Source: an uncultured Treponema sp. (GTDB taxonomy: Bacteria > Spirochaetota > Spirochaetia > Treponematales > Treponemataceae). From it: DNA of 64,000 bases. The notes under the pieces are model-generated. The model searched no databases and was not told where the DNA came from. It saw only the letters and a list, made by a program, of their open reading frames with translations. Below are positions 52,885 through 63,152 of this stretch, piece after piece. Made by a program: the position numbers and the translations under genes. The stretch spans positions 186,001 to 250,000 of the forward strand of contig CAMVCB010000006.1 of NCBI GenBank assembly GCA_947165895.1, read 5' to 3'. Each line of letters opens with the position of its first letter. The stretch's first letter is position 1.

Positions 52885-53449
52885 ACTTACAGAGGCAGAA
52901 AACTTCATACAGCTTCAAAAAGACAAGACTCTTGTACGCCGTTCCTTACGCAACAATTCAGAGGCTTTTGCTGAACTGGTTGCCATGAACAAGAAGCGGG
53001 TAGAAGCTGTCGGCCGTAAGTTTTTTAATGACATCACAGACATAGAAGATTTTGTACAGGATGTTTTTATAAAAGCATTTAAAAATCTTTCAAGCTTTAA
53101 GGGTAAGAGCCTTTTTTCTACCTGGATTACCCGTATTGCCTTTAACACAGCCTTAAATCAAAAAAAATCATTTAAAATTACAGATTCCTTTGAAGAGCAG
53201 GAAGAACTTTTGCCTTCCTATTATGATACGCCCGAAAATGAGCAGATAAAATCTCTTACCAAAGAAGCAATTAACGAAGCGGTGCAGAATCTGCCGGAAA
53301 ATTACGCAGTCTGCATAAAAATGTTCTTTTATCTTGATATGAATCAGGAAGATATTTCGGAAATGACCGGTATTCCGCTGAATACCGTAAAATCAAATAT
53401 ATTCAGAGCAAAAAAAATATTAAGCCAGAAATTAGGAGGCCTTTTATGA
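52874..53449 (+). CDS. ECF-type RNA polymerase sigma factor
   Basis: 191 residues. Region 2 (FNDITDIEDFVQDVFIKAFKNLSSFKGKSLFSTWITRIAFNTALN) and region 4 (LPENYAVCIKMFFYLDMNQEDISEMTGIPLNTVKSNIFRAKKIL) are complete, with no region 1 or 3. It directs a stress or envelope regulon. It overlaps the anti-sigma gene by 4 nt, the usual ECF arrangement. Confidence 0.94.
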   Translation: MKNKLTEAENFIQLQKDKTLVRRSLRNNSEAFAELVAMNKKRVEAVGRKFFNDITDIEDFVQDVFIKAFKNLSSFKGKSLFSTWITRIAFNTALNQKKSFKITDSFEEQEELLPSYYDTPENEQIKSLTKEAINEAVQNLPENYAVCIKMFFYLDMNQEDISEMTGIPLNTVKSNIFRAKKILSQKLGGLL

Positions 53450-53907
53450 AAGAAAAATGCCAGAAAATTATGGAAAGGTTCTATGCTGTCGATAAGGGGC
53501 ATGTCCTTCCGTCCTCTGTTTCTACACATCTTTTAACCTGTAAGGAATGCCGGGCAAGGGTAAGACTTTTGACTAAGGCAGAGCAGCTTGTTGTAGAAGA
53601 TTTGAAGAAAAAAGAAGATGTTGATTCTGAAGAAATCACAAAGATTGTAAATCTTGCCATGGAAAAGCAGAAGGATTTTATCAAGGTTTCCTTCCGCAGC
53701 TGGGGCGTAAGCGGCTTCTTCCTTCTTCTTTTCTGTGTGCTTTTGAGCTTTATTTCAAATGACACTTACCCGATGATTGAATTCTGTGCAAGTATTTTCT
53801 CCGGCCTTACACTTTCCTTTTACATCATGTCTTTTATCGGGGCAAATCTTGATATTTTTGTTAAGAAAACAAGAAAATTTGATACCGGAAGTTTGCTTTC
53901 TGTGTAG
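53446..53907 (+). CDS. zinc-binding anti-sigma factor
   Basis: 153 residues. The N-terminal ZAS-type motif HLLTCKECRA (H-x3-C-x2-C) binds the sigma factor. A short linker is followed by two membrane helices (about 82-100 and 105-130). It would hold the adjacent ECF sigma at the inner membrane until a signal arrives. Full length for this class. Confidence 0.85.
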   Translation: MKEKCQKIMERFYAVDKGHVLPSSVSTHLLTCKECRARVRLLTKAEQLVVEDLKKKEDVDSEEITKIVNLAMEKQKDFIKVSFRSWGVSGFFLLLFCVLLSFISNDTYPMIEFCASIFSGLTLSFYIMSFIGANLDIFVKKTRKFDTGSLLSV

Positions 53908-53953
53908 AAATGGTTATAATGAAGAAAATCCAGAAGAAAAGTAAATATGGCGA

Positions 53954-53980
53954 GCTCTGACCGGCAGCCTTAAACAGGAG
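53954..53980 (+). repeat. decayed leader repeat, copy 4
   Basis: Keeps the invariant loop CTCTGACCGG and the terminal ACAGGAG in front of the gene at 53,987, but the 5-bp stem is no longer complementary and hairpin 1 is absent. Confidence 0.75.
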
Positions 53981-53986
53981 TCATAA

Positions 53987-54541
53987 ATGTCATACAAAAT
54001 TAATAATGAACTTCGAGTTGCAATAAGCGGAAAATCAGGCTGCGGAAACACAACCGTTTCAACTTTGCTGGCAAATACTTTGAAAATTAAGCTGATTAAT
54101 TACACTTTCCGTCAGCTTGCGGCCGAAAAAGGTATGACTCTTGCCCAGGTTATTGAAAATGCAAAAACCGACGATTCTTATGACCAGTATGTAGACAACC
54201 ATCAGGTTGAACTTGCCCGTGCAGAAAACTGCGTGCTTGGAAGCCGTCTTGCAATCTGGATGCTGAAAGAAGCTGATTTTAAGGTTTATCTTTTTGCAAG
54301 TGATGAAGTCCGCGCAAACCGTATTTTAGAGCGTGAGGGCGGAGATCTTGAAGAAATAAAGAGCTTTACTGCAATGCGTGACAGTGAAGACAGCCGCCGC
54401 TACAAAAAACTTTATAATATCGATAACAACAACTATGACTTTGTTGATTTATTTGTAGATACATCAAAATATAATCCTGAACAGATTGTTCTTTTGATTC
54501 TTGAAGAACTTAAAAAGAAAAAGCTGATTACTGAAGAATAA
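53987..54541 (+). CDS. cytidylate-kinase-like protein
   Basis: 184 residues. P-loop AISGKSGCGNTTVSTLLA, then INYTFRQLAAEKGMTLAQVIENAKTDDSYD, CVLGSRLAIWMLKEADFKVYLFASDEVRANRI and RDSEDSRRYKKLYNIDNNNYDFVDLFVDTS fit the Cmk-2/AAA_33-like nucleotide kinase family. It may phosphorylate CMP or a related nucleotide. GSRLAIW and DSRRYKKLY are the family's substrate boxes. Confidence 0.88.
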   Translation: MSYKINNELRVAISGKSGCGNTTVSTLLANTLKIKLINYTFRQLAAEKGMTLAQVIENAKTDDSYDQYVDNHQVELARAENCVLGSRLAIWMLKEADFKVYLFASDEVRANRILEREGGDLEEIKSFTAMRDSEDSRRYKKLYNIDNNNYDFVDLFVDTSKYNPEQIVLLILEELKKKKLITEE

Positions 54542-54544
54542 AAA

Positions 54545-54572
54545 AAAGGCTTCCTGAAAATGGAAGCCTTTG
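54545..54572. terminator. bidirectional terminator
   Basis: AAAGGCTTCC / GGAAGCCTTT with loop TGAAAAT, A run before it. Separates convergent kinase-like and receptor genes. Confidence 0.85.
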
Positions 54573-54592
54573 TCAATCTGAAATCCTGTTTT

Positions 54593-56788
54593 TTATACTT
54601 TAAACTTGCCTACAGCATTGCCAAGGCTGCCAAGATTTTCTGTATTCTGGTGGGTAAGTTCATTTACATTGTTGATAGACTTGTTGATGCTTTCAATACC
54701 AATTGACATTTCTTCCATGCTTGCAGTGATTTCTTCTGTAAGGCGGCTGAGGTGATCCATCTTTTCTGCGGCAGAATCGGTTTCTGTCTGCATTACGTCA
54801 CCGCCATCCTTAACGTGAGCTGTAATATCATTAATCTGCTTCATGGCAGTAAGAACCTGGGCTCCGCCTTCAGACTGCTCCTGCATAGCGTGAAGGATAG
54901 TTGTTTCCTGTTCAGAAACCTTCTGGGTGAATTCAAAAATCTGATTGAAGATATCCTGCATGTGCTTTGTTGAATCCGCAACCACATCAATTGATTCAAT
55001 AACTTCCTTAAGGTTGGAAGTAATTTTCTTACCCTGATTGTTTGAATCTTCCGCAAGCTTACGAATTTCGTCTGCTACAACGCTAAAGCCCTTTCCGCTT
55101 TCACCGGCATGAGCCGCTTCAATTGCAGCATTCATGGCAAGAAGGTTAGTCTGGCTTGCAATATTCTGGATGACAGTAGATGCTTCAAGAAGAATTTTTG
55201 ACTGCTCCTGAATCTTGAGTGTTGCCTGAACGGTTCCTTCAATATTGGTGCGTCCTGTTTCTGAAGAGCGTTCAAGCTCACTGATTGTACCGCTGTTTTT
55301 GTTCAAAATTGAAGTTACAGACTGGATGTTTGCAACCATCTCTTCAATTGCAGAGGATGATTCAACTACGCTTGCGCTCTGCGACTGAATTGTAGAAATA
55401 AGGTCATTTACGCTTGAATGAATTCTCTGCATTGAATTTGCGGCATCAAGAACGTTTGTTCCCTGCAGCTGAATCTGGCGGTTAACGCTTTCTATGTTAG
55501 AAGTAATTTCGTTTGCAGAGGCAGCTGTATCGTTCATGTTGTCGCCAAGCTCGCGGCCGTGCTCAGACATTGTAGAGGCAACATCCTTTACCTGTCTGAT
55601 AGATTCCTGAATCTTTTCAATTGTTTTATTGAAGTAAGTGTACATCTGACCAAGCTCATTCTGATTTTTTACGTCCATTCGTACTGTAAGGTCGCCGTCA
55701 CCCTGGGCAATATTTTTCATTGCCGCAACTCCCTTGTTCATTTCCTTAACAACGCGTCGGATAATCAGATAGGCAAGGACGATTACAACAATGAGGGTAA
55801 AGATAAAAATAATCAAAACGATTGAACGGATTCTTGCGGCGGCCTGACCGACTTCAGAAGAAGGAACTGTAAGTCCGACAAACCATACTTCTTCAGCTCC
55901 GGCTACAGTAAGCGGCTTGTAAACTTTAATTACGTGAGTTCCGTTGTCCATTGCAGGATAGCCGAATGGCTGGAGACTTCTTTCAGATTCCTTAAAAAGC
56001 TTTGATAAGGCAGCATCAGAATAGTCCGGATTCATCTGACCTTCAAGGCTTTCATCCTTTGTAACGGCAATAAGACCTGTATGGGCTGTCAAAGAAAGGT
56101 AGCCGGAATCAAAAATCCTGGCATCTTTTAGAATTGCAGAAAGTGCATCCAGAGACATGTCTACACCCAGCATTCCAACAATCTGTCTGTTTTTGTTGTG
56201 AATAGGAAAGGCAACACCGCAAACCCATATTTCCTTACCTCCAATCTCATACGGATTGGGCTGAATCAGAATACCCCGGTTTGCCTTCATAGGCTCTTCA
56301 TACCAGAAGCTTCCTTCATATTCTGTAAGGGCACAGCAGGCAATTTCCCTGCCGTCGTTTGTCCAGTAAGGCAGAAAACGCCCGGTTTCATCATAAGTGT
56401 CATCGTAATTTACAAATTCTGCATCCCGGCCGTCCAGCATGTTGGGAAGGTAGATACAGTAAGCATCTACAAGACTTGGATTGAGTTCAAGAATGTGTTT
56501 TAGAAGACTGTTGATATAGTCACGGCGCTCTATAACTGGAATATCCTCATAGCCTTCAAGAGAAGCCTGAAGGGTTTTTGCAATGCTGAATTCTGATGTA
56601 AGGATTTTTTCTGTATTATCACTATATCTTGCGGCTGTCATATCAAGATACTGGGTTGAAACCTGCTGTAAAGAATTGTCAACTGCCCTGGTAATGAAGG
56701 TGGCACAAAGGGTAAGCAGAATAAAAAGTACAAGTCCGATTGAAAGCGAAAGCTGGCGGCTTATACTCTTGGTAAGAAAATTTGTCAT
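54593..56788 (-). CDS. methyl-accepting chemotaxis protein with dCache-type sensor
   Basis: 731 residues. TM1 (about 12-30), a large periplasmic sensor (about 35-300) with the Cache pattern ([48 protein letters not shown]), TM2 (about 325-345), and HAMP ([14 protein letters not shown]). The signalling hairpin is [40 protein letters not shown]. The intact tip indicates CheA/CheW binding. Methylation heptads flank it. Ligand unknown. AGGAG precedes ATG. Confidence 0.93.
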   Translation of the reverse strand: MTNFLTKSISRQLSLSIGLVLFILLTLCATFITRAVDNSLQQVSTQYLDMTAARYSDNTEKILTSEFSIAKTLQASLEGYEDIPVIERRDYINSLLKHILELNPSLVDAYCIYLPNMLDGRDAEFVNYDDTYDETGRFLPYWTNDGREIACCALTEYEGSFWYEEPMKANRGILIQPNPYEIGGKEIWVCGVAFPIHNKNRQIVGMLGVDMSLDALSAILKDARIFDSGYLSLTAHTGLIAVTKDESLEGQMNPDYSDAALSKLFKESERSLQPFGYPAMDNGTHVIKVYKPLTVAGAEEVWFVGLTVPSSEVGQAAARIRSIVLIIFIFTLIVVIVLAYLIIRRVVKEMNKGVAAMKNIAQGDGDLTVRMDVKNQNELGQMYTYFNKTIEKIQESIRQVKDVASTMSEHGRELGDNMNDTAASANEITSNIESVNRQIQLQGTNVLDAANSMQRIHSSVNDLISTIQSQSASVVESSSAIEEMVANIQSVTSILNKNSGTISELERSSETGRTNIEGTVQATLKIQEQSKILLEASTVIQNIASQTNLLAMNAAIEAAHAGESGKGFSVVADEIRKLAEDSNNQGKKITSNLKEVIESIDVVADSTKHMQDIFNQIFEFTQKVSEQETTILHAMQEQSEGGAQVLTAMKQINDITAHVKDGGDVMQTETDSAAEKMDHLSRLTEEITASMEEMSIGIESINKSINNVNELTHQNTENLGSLGNAVGKFKV

Positions 56789-56922
56789 AAAAAACTCCTA
56801 AGATATAGAATAAATCTACATGATTTTTATAACGTTTTGTAATTAATAATGACTTAATTATATAGTAGGATTTTAAATACGCAAACTTTTTTTTTAGCGG
56901 ATTTTTTGATATATTTTTCTTT

Positions 56923-57516
56923 ATGGAACTTTATTTAATCAGGCACGGTCTTACTGTCTGGAATGCGGCAGGAAAACTTCAGGGTAATGTTGATATTGAA
57001 TTGAACGAGCAGGGAAGAGAAGCCGCAATTGAGCTTGGAAATAAGCTTGATAAAACTTCTTTTGACGTAATTTATTCTTCACCCCGAATCCGTGCATACG
57101 AAACTGCCTGCCTTATCCGCGGCCGCCATAACATACAGATAATCCGCGATGACAGGCTGCGGGAGCTTTCTTTTGGTGATATGGAAGGCGTTACTTATGA
57201 CCAGTGGAACCGGGAAGACTGCCCCTACCATTATTTTTTTACCGAGCCGGATAAATATCTTCCGCCGCCAAACGGCGAATCTCTTGAAGAACTTTGCCAG
57301 CGAACCCGGGATTTTTTGCAGTCTGTAATTGAGCCTCAGTTTGATTCCTGCAGACGCATTATGATTGTAGCTCACGGGGCTTTGAACAAGGGACTTATGT
57401 GTTACCTTGAAAAAAATGACAAGGCTCACTTCTGGGGTAAGGGCTTACAGAAAAACTGTCAGGCTTCAATTTTTGATTTTGACGGAAAAAGCTGGAAAAA
57501 ACTCACGGACGACTGA
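56923..57516 (+). CDS. histidine phosphatase (phosphoglycerate-mutase-like)
   Basis: 197 residues. LIRHGLTVWN is the phospho-His RHG loop; YSSPRIRAYETA, LRELSFGDMEG and IVAHGALNKGLMCY complete the active site. Members dephosphorylate small sugars or nucleotides; a cofactor-dependent mutase role is less likely because of length. A TATATTT box is close to ATG, suggesting a short leader. Confidence 0.9.
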   Translation: MELYLIRHGLTVWNAAGKLQGNVDIELNEQGREAAIELGNKLDKTSFDVIYSSPRIRAYETACLIRGRHNIQIIRDDRLRELSFGDMEGVTYDQWNREDCPYHYFFTEPDKYLPPPNGESLEELCQRTRDFLQSVIEPQFDSCRRIMIVAHGALNKGLMCYLEKNDKAHFWGKGLQKNCQASIFDFDGKSWKKLTDD

Positions 57517-57606
57517 TTTTCTTTTTTTACATTTTATTTTTTTTACATTTGACTTAGTTTATGTTAAACTTTTATATCAAAGTTTATTTTTTTGAGAGCC
57601 TTAAAA

Positions 57607-59139
57607 ATGTTGAAAAATAAAAAAGAAAAAAACAGAAGAGACCTTTCTTTTAAGCTGATTGCAATTCCCGCCGCCGGAATCCTTATTTCACTTATTGCAG
57701 TAGTAATCATTTCTACAATGAGCATTGTAAAAACTGCCGAATATTTTGCCAAAATGCAGGGGGCGCCTGTTGTTGAAAAGGTTTTTGCCCATATTGACGG
57801 TGACCGCTTTGAGCAGCTGACAAAGACCCTTGATAAGGATGATGAATGGGCAGAGCAGACCCGGGTATGGATGTATGATATTGCCCAGTCGGTTGGCTGT
57901 GCCTACCTCTTTACAATGAGCCCGGCTTCAGGTGCAAGCTACCGCTATATTATAGATGGAAGCTGCGATCCAAGTGATACGGAAAACTATTCGGCAATCG
58001 GTACGGAAGAAAATATTTCTTCATGGAGTAAGGCCCCCTTTATTACCATGCAGACCGGCGAGCTTACAAGCTCAGGCATGATTTATCAGAAGGGCTGGGG
58101 CTGGACTGTTTCTACCTACAAGGCAATTAAAAATTCCAGCGGAAAGAATGTCGGCTTTATAGGCTGTGATTTTGAAATTTCCTTTATCATCAAAATGATT
58201 CAGTTCAGAATTTCCATTATTTTTGCCATCAGCGCCATAATTTTCATTGTTTTTGTTGTCATCATCCTTAAGCTGAAAAGCCTTATGACTCAAATCAGGC
58301 TTTCGGCAGAAAAAGAAATGCAGATGGGTGAAGAGCTTTTTGAAGCGGCTCAGAACCTGGTTGTTTCTACAAAGGAAACTGCCGCAACAAGTCAGGATTC
58401 CAGTGCGGCTGTAAAAGAAATTGTTGCTACGATGGAAGACTCAAATGTGCTTTCTGAAAATATTTCTAAAAAAATTAAGGACGTTTCTAACGTTGCAAAC
58501 ATCACCTCTACAGATGTAAGCCAGGGAGTTGCCCAGATTGAAGAAAACGTCCAGCAGCTGCATGAAATTTTTGACGCTAACCAGCAGACAATCGAAGGAA
58601 TTAAAAATCTTAGTGAAAAAATCGAATCCATCTGGGATATTGTAACTTTGATTAATAACGTAGCCGATCAGGCAAAAATCATCGCCTTTAACGCCGAGCT
58701 TGAAGCAAGTACGGCTGGCGAGGCCGGAAAATCCTTCCGAATTGTAGCAAATGAAATCCGCCGCCTTTCGGACGGAATTATTGACGGAACCCGCGAAATC
58801 AAGGAAAAAATCAATGAGATTCAGCATTCATCTGACTCCCTTATCCTTGCTTCTGAAAGCTCTACCGAAAAAATCAATACCGGCTATGAAACTGCAAACG
58901 GACTTGGTGAAAAGTTTGAAAACATCAAAAAATCAGCAGAAATCACCGCATCCAGCGCAATCGATATTGCGGATATCATTCAGCAGCAGGCCAGCGCCAG
59001 TGAACAGATTCTGATTGCCCTTAAAGAAATTTCTGCGGGCGTAGAAAACTTTACGGTTGCCACAGACAATATTTCCGGTGCCGCCGAAAACGTTAGAAAA
59101 ATCTCTGAGGACTTGAACAATGCAAGCCACAACTCATAA
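57607..59139 (+). CDS. methyl-accepting chemotaxis-like receptor with divergent signalling tip
   Basis: 510 residues from ATG 57607; an in-frame TTG at 57592 is less likely. TM1 (about 18-40), an extracytoplasmic sensor (about 45-200), TM2 (about 205-225), then directly a coiled-coil signalling domain without an evident HAMP. The tip is VADQAKIIAFNAELEASTAGEAGKSFRIVANEIRRLS, unlike the usual NLLALNAAIEAARAGE. It starts a cluster with cheW, cheB, cheR, so it may feed a dedicated chemosensory array rather than the main one. Confidence 0.9.
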   Translation: MLKNKKEKNRRDLSFKLIAIPAAGILISLIAVVIISTMSIVKTAEYFAKMQGAPVVEKVFAHIDGDRFEQLTKTLDKDDEWAEQTRVWMYDIAQSVGCAYLFTMSPASGASYRYIIDGSCDPSDTENYSAIGTEENISSWSKAPFITMQTGELTSSGMIYQKGWGWTVSTYKAIKNSSGKNVGFIGCDFEISFIIKMIQFRISIIFAISAIIFIVFVVIILKLKSLMTQIRLSAEKEMQMGEELFEAAQNLVVSTKETAATSQDSSAAVKEIVATMEDSNVLSENISKKIKDVSNVANITSTDVSQGVAQIEENVQQLHEIFDANQQTIEGIKNLSEKIESIWDIVTLINNVADQAKIIAFNAELEASTAGEAGKSFRIVANEIRRLSDGIIDGTREIKEKINEIQHSSDSLILASESSTEKINTGYETANGLGEKFENIKKSAEITASSAIDIADIIQQQASASEQILIALKEISAGVENFTVATDNISGAAENVRKISEDLNNASHNS

Positions 59140-59551
59140 GGCAATTCCCGGAGCAAGTTTTCTTGTTTTTTCGATTAAGAAAAAACGCTATGCAATAAAC
59201 ACCTCTTTTGTAAAGGAAATCATGCATTCGGCCAAGATTCATCCTCTGCCTTTTGTGCCGCCTTACATCGAAGGTGTAGTTAACTGCAGGGGAACACCCT
59301 ATACCGTTGTTAACAGTCCCCTTCTGGAGGGTGAGGAAGACTGGGAGCTTTTAGGGGACACAGTTCTTGTTTTTAACAGGGATGATGACCAGCTTGCCCT
59401 TCATATTTCAAATATCGAGCTTTTTTTTGAGCCGGAAGAAAATGATATCAGGGCGGACGGAATCCGTTTTAAATTAAACCTGATTCCGTATTTTGACGCC
59501 AATCACATAGAAGAGGTATTAAGAAAAGATTTGAGGGAGAAAGAATCATGA
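59120..59551 (+). CDS. cheW: CheW adaptor protein
   Basis: 143 residues with the CheW SH3-like fold: SFLVFSIKKKRYAINTSFVKEIMHSAKIHPLPFVPPYIEGVVNCRGTPYTVVNSPLL, the IEGVVNCRG core contacting CheA and receptor. It overlaps the receptor gene by 20 nt and cheB by 4 nt, showing tight coupling. Confidence 0.92.
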   Translation: MQATTHKAIPGASFLVFSIKKKRYAINTSFVKEIMHSAKIHPLPFVPPYIEGVVNCRGTPYTVVNSPLLEGEEDWELLGDTVLVFNRDDDQLALHISNIELFFEPEENDIRADGIRFKLNLIPYFDANHIEEVLRKDLREKES

Positions 59552-60666
59552 GTGGAATGCTTCGTATGCTTATTGCAGATGATTCAGCTATTACAAGAGG
59601 TTTATTTGAAAAGGCCTTTACGCAGAACGGTTTTGAGGTTGCGGGACTGGTGTCTAACGGGCGTAAGGCTGTAGATTTTTGCCGGGAAAATCCTGTTGAT
59701 TTTGTTTTGAGTGATTTTGATATGCCGGAATTAACCGGGGCAGAAGCTGCAAAAATTATCAGCGGGGAAATGGGAATTCCTGTTTTTGTTTATTCTGATG
59801 ATAATTCAAAGAGCGCCGTCTGCATGAATGCGGGTGCAAGTCTCTTTTTGAAAAAGCCGCCGCTTTCGGCTTATAACGCTCTTGTAATGAACGATTTTGT
59901 TGCAAATGTAAGGAAGGCTTTGGGGGGAGCTGCTGGCGGGGGCAAGGTGGCAGCGGCGCTGGCAGGGGGAGCCGGAGAGGCTTACGCATCGTTTCCGGCA
60001 GGGGGCACAGGCGGTCAGGCAGGGGATTCTTCTTCCCACAGCCCTGAGTCAGGCTCTTTTCCTCATCACTTTCATCATATTCCTCACGGTGATTTTAAGG
60101 TTTTATGCATTGGTGCTTCTACCGGCGGTCCGACTGCCGTTCAACAGGTGCTTTCAGGTCTTGGAAATAATTTTCCTCTTCCTGTTTTATATACACAGCA
60201 TCTTGATGTGGGGGCCGATGAAAAAATGGCTAAATGGTTCAGTGAAACCTGCCCCAATATTCCAATGAGCCTGGCACGGGACGGGGAAGTTGCAAAATCA
60301 GGTCATGCTTATCTTGCTCCGGCTGACAGGCATCTTGTAATTGATTATGTAAAAAATGACCTTCCCGTTATTCATCTTTCTGATGAACCGCCCGAAAGAT
60401 TTTTGCGCCCGGCTGTAAACAAGCTTTTCCGTTCTGCCGCAAAGAACTATCAGCAGAATTGTCTTGCCGTTTTAATGACAGGAATGGGACGGGACGGCGC
60501 CGAAGGCTGTAAGGAAATTGTGGAGGCCGGTGGATATACAATCTGCGAGGATAAATCTACCTGCACTGTTTTTGGAATGCCTGCTGCCGCAATCGAAATG
60601 AATGCCGCAACAAGGGTTTTCCCGCGCGATAAAATTGCGGAGGAAGTTTTAAAACTTGTAAGGTAA
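59548..60666 (+). CDS. cheB: chemotaxis response regulator methylesterase
   Basis: 372 residues. Receiver domain with LIADDSAIT, phospho-Asp in VLSDFDMPE and Lys in FLKKPP. A 60-residue Gly/Ala/Ser/His-rich linker (GC-rich DNA) follows. The esterase domain has CIGASTGGPTAVQQVL (Ser), YTQHLDVG (His) and LMTGMGRDGAEGC (Asp). Removes methyl groups from receptors. The long low-complexity linker is unusual. Second in-frame ATG at 59557. Confidence 0.95.
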   Translation: MSGMLRMLIADDSAITRGLFEKAFTQNGFEVAGLVSNGRKAVDFCRENPVDFVLSDFDMPELTGAEAAKIISGEMGIPVFVYSDDNSKSAVCMNAGASLFLKKPPLSAYNALVMNDFVANVRKALGGAAGGGKVAAALAGGAGEAYASFPAGGTGGQAGDSSSHSPESGSFPHHFHHIPHGDFKVLCIGASTGGPTAVQQVLSGLGNNFPLPVLYTQHLDVGADEKMAKWFSETCPNIPMSLARDGEVAKSGHAYLAPADRHLVIDYVKNDLPVIHLSDEPPERFLRPAVNKLFRSAAKNYQQNCLAVLMTGMGRDGAEGCKEIVEAGGYTICEDKSTCTVFGMPAAAIEMNAATRVFPRDKIAEEVLKLVR

Positions 60667-60672
60667 GTGTAA

Positions 60673-61506
60673 ATGAAAGAGTCTGACAGTCCTGTTATAG
60701 ATAAAAATGAATTTGACTCAATAATCGCTTTGATAAGCTTCCAGACAGGTATTGTGCCCCGTGAAAGCCACAAAACCGGCATAATGAATTTTATTGAAAA
60801 GCGGGTAAAGGAAATTGATTTGGGAGGACTGCCTTATCATTCATATCTGCGCCTGAATAAGGAAGAATTTGATGTTCTTGTAAATGCTGCAACCGTAAAT
60901 GAAACTTATTTTTTCCGCGAAGAAGCCCAGTTCAGTCTGCTTAAGGAAAAGCTTTTCCCGGAAATCCGGGCAAGGCTTTCTACAGCTCCTGTCAGAATAT
61001 GGTCCGCGGCGGCTTCCAGCGGAGAGGAAATCTATTCACTTTATCTTCTTGCCCAGTCGCTTGGAATAAAAAGCCAGTGTATCGCAAGTGATATTAACAG
61101 CGAAGTTCTGGAAAAATGCCGGCTTGGCCATTATGCAGCATCTACCGCCAAAAAGATTGACGGCGCAAAGTTTAATTATCTTCTGGCTCCCTTTCAGTCT
61201 GCCGATAAGTCTGTGATTTTCCCGCCTGAGCTTTGTAGTAAAATTGAACGGCGTCAGCTAAATCTTTCCTGCAGGGATGAAATTTTTCCTAAAAACATTA
61301 ATGTGATTTTTATGCGCAACGTTTTTATCTATTTTACAATGGAAATGCGGGGACAGATTTTGAACAAAATTGTAAATGAAAGCTTGTGCGAAGGCGGATA
61401 CCTTTTTGTTTCGATGAGTGAAATTGCTTCTATCGATCCAAAAATCCTTCCAAAAAATCTTGAAAAATGCTCAGACGGCAAGGTGTTTTATTTTCGAAAA
61501 AAATGA
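60673..61506 (+). CDS. cheR: chemotaxis receptor methyltransferase
   Basis: 277 residues. The N-terminal helical domain is followed by the SAM-binding fold: TVNETYFFREEAQFSLL, IWSAAASSGEEIYSLYLLA, CIASDINSEVLEKCRLG, VIFMRNVFIYFT. All are CheR boxes. Methylates receptor glutamates, opposing CheB. The last bases overlap the next gene. Confidence 0.95.
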   Translation: MKESDSPVIDKNEFDSIIALISFQTGIVPRESHKTGIMNFIEKRVKEIDLGGLPYHSYLRLNKEEFDVLVNAATVNETYFFREEAQFSLLKEKLFPEIRARLSTAPVRIWSAAASSGEEIYSLYLLAQSLGIKSQCIASDINSEVLEKCRLGHYAASTAKKIDGAKFNYLLAPFQSADKSVIFPPELCSKIERRQLNLSCRDEIFPKNINVIFMRNVFIYFTMEMRGQILNKIVNESLCEGGYLFVSMSEIASIDPKILPKNLEKCSDGKVFYFRKK

Positions 61507-63152
61507 CAGAGACAAAAACTGATTTTTTTAAGAAAAACTTTTCTCATCCGGATGAAAAAATCCTCCCTGTTCAGGCGCAGGAAGAAATGTCGCCAATAAT
61601 CAAAAATTATCTTCTGGAAACAAGATGGATAGCCCAGGTCTTAAAGCATCAGCCTAAGATTGTCAATGAAATCCTGAGGGTATTAAGCATTACAAAAGAC
61701 AACTCTTTGCTTCTTGGTTTTCCGCCGGTTTACAAAATCCTTAAGGCTATAGAAAATCTTTACAAGGGACTCAACGACAGGCAGATAAATTTTACCGAAA
61801 ATCTTGAGATTTTACTTGAAGCGGTTTCGGAAAAGCTTTTTCAGATTTGTACTTTAATTGAAAACGGCGAGCAGGAAGAGCTTCTGGAAATCGGAATTAA
61901 CACATATCTTCTTTATCTTGATAAAGCTCTTGCCGGAGAAATTTTTAATGCCGAAAAAGTTTTTCCCCGAAAGAATCAAAGATTTTTCCTGGAAAATGCC
62001 TTTAATCAGAATACAGTTGAAGACAAAACTTCTTCTCAGACTGAAAAAAAAGCAGAAAGTGATTCCATGCTGCAGATTCAGTCTTCCAAAATGGGAGGTC
62101 TTGTAAATCAGCAGGAAGAAATGATTGCCCGTTCTTATATCATCATGAATCAGGTTGAGCTGTTGAAGTCTGCCGTCCGCGAAGGAGACATGCGTTCTGC
62201 CCGCGAATCCTTTAATCAGCTGGCCCTGGACGCAAAAAATCTTCAGAACTCGCTTATGATTTCACATGACGAACTTTTAAGCTGCATCCACGATGATGTA
62301 TTTTTGCAGAATCACAAGGATTTTCACGGATTTTTTGTACTTGCAAACGGGCGCAAATATCTTATTCCTTCGGAATTTGTCGTGGATGTTGTTACCGGAA
62401 GTGCCCTCGATTATGAAGAAAAAATGAATCAGCGCTATCTGATTTATATTCAGGAAAATGAATCGGGAACCGAGCAGATTCGCGAAGAAATTCCTGTTTA
62501 TGCACTTTCATCACTTTTGCCGGGCTCTCCTGTCAAAGAACACGCGGTGCTTGATTCAATCATAATTGTAAATTATCAGTCCCATAAAATCGGAATTATT
62601 GTTGATAAAATGCAGAAGTTTGTTTCCCTTATCAGAAAGCCCATGCCGCCTGCCTTTGTCAATTTCCCGATTTTAAAAGGTCTTGCCTTTGACGAAAAAT
62701 ACGACATGATTCCAATTCTGTACGTGCCGGAAATCATGAAAAAATTCCGAGCAATGAGGCCTTATGAGGTTAAGGTTTTTGAAGCTCATGCCAAAAAGCG
62801 AATAGAACGCATTCTTGTAGTTGAAGATTCCGAAATCACCCGTCTTATTGAAAAAACAATTCTTGAAAATAACGGCTATCATGTAGAAATTGCCTGTGAC
62901 GGTATTGAGGCCATGTCAAAAATCAAGGAAACCCAGTTTGATTTGATTTTGTGTGATGATGACATGCCGCGAATGAAGGGTGAAATTTTTCTTGATAACC
63001 TGCGCCGCATGGAAAATTATGTAAATATTCCGGTAATTGCGGTTTCGAATACGAATATTCCAAAGTCGGATGCTTTTATAAGCAAAGCTGACTTTAAACG
63101 CGATACTTTGATAGAAAAAATCAGGGAATTTTTTGATGGGGAAGTAAAATGA
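61503..63152 (+). CDS. CheV-like hybrid: helical domain, CheW domain, receiver
   Basis: 549 residues from ATG 61503, overlapping the cheR stop. The N-terminal 230 residues are helical and resemble a histidine-phosphotransfer bundle, but no HxxKG phospho-His motif is seen. The CheW-like domain (about 260-420) has FFVLANGRKYLIPSEFVVDVV and IGIIVDKMQKFVSLIRKPMPP. The C-terminal receiver has VVEDSEITR and the phospho-Asp in ILCDDDMPR. This is CheA-like in outline but lacks the kinase core, so it is probably an adaptor/phosphate sink. Confidence 0.85.
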   Translation: MTETKTDFFKKNFSHPDEKILPVQAQEEMSPIIKNYLLETRWIAQVLKHQPKIVNEILRVLSITKDNSLLLGFPPVYKILKAIENLYKGLNDRQINFTENLEILLEAVSEKLFQICTLIENGEQEELLEIGINTYLLYLDKALAGEIFNAEKVFPRKNQRFFLENAFNQNTVEDKTSSQTEKKAESDSMLQIQSSKMGGLVNQQEEMIARSYIIMNQVELLKSAVREGDMRSARESFNQLALDAKNLQNSLMISHDELLSCIHDDVFLQNHKDFHGFFVLANGRKYLIPSEFVVDVVTGSALDYEEKMNQRYLIYIQENESGTEQIREEIPVYALSSLLPGSPVKEHAVLDSIIIVNYQSHKIGIIVDKMQKFVSLIRKPMPPAFVNFPILKGLAFDEKYDMIPILYVPEIMKKFRAMRPYEVKVFEAHAKKRIERILVVEDSEITRLIEKTILENNGYHVEIACDGIEAMSKIKETQFDLILCDDDMPRMKGEIFLDNLRRMENYVNIPVIAVSNTNIPKSDAFISKADFKRDTLIEKIREFFDGEVK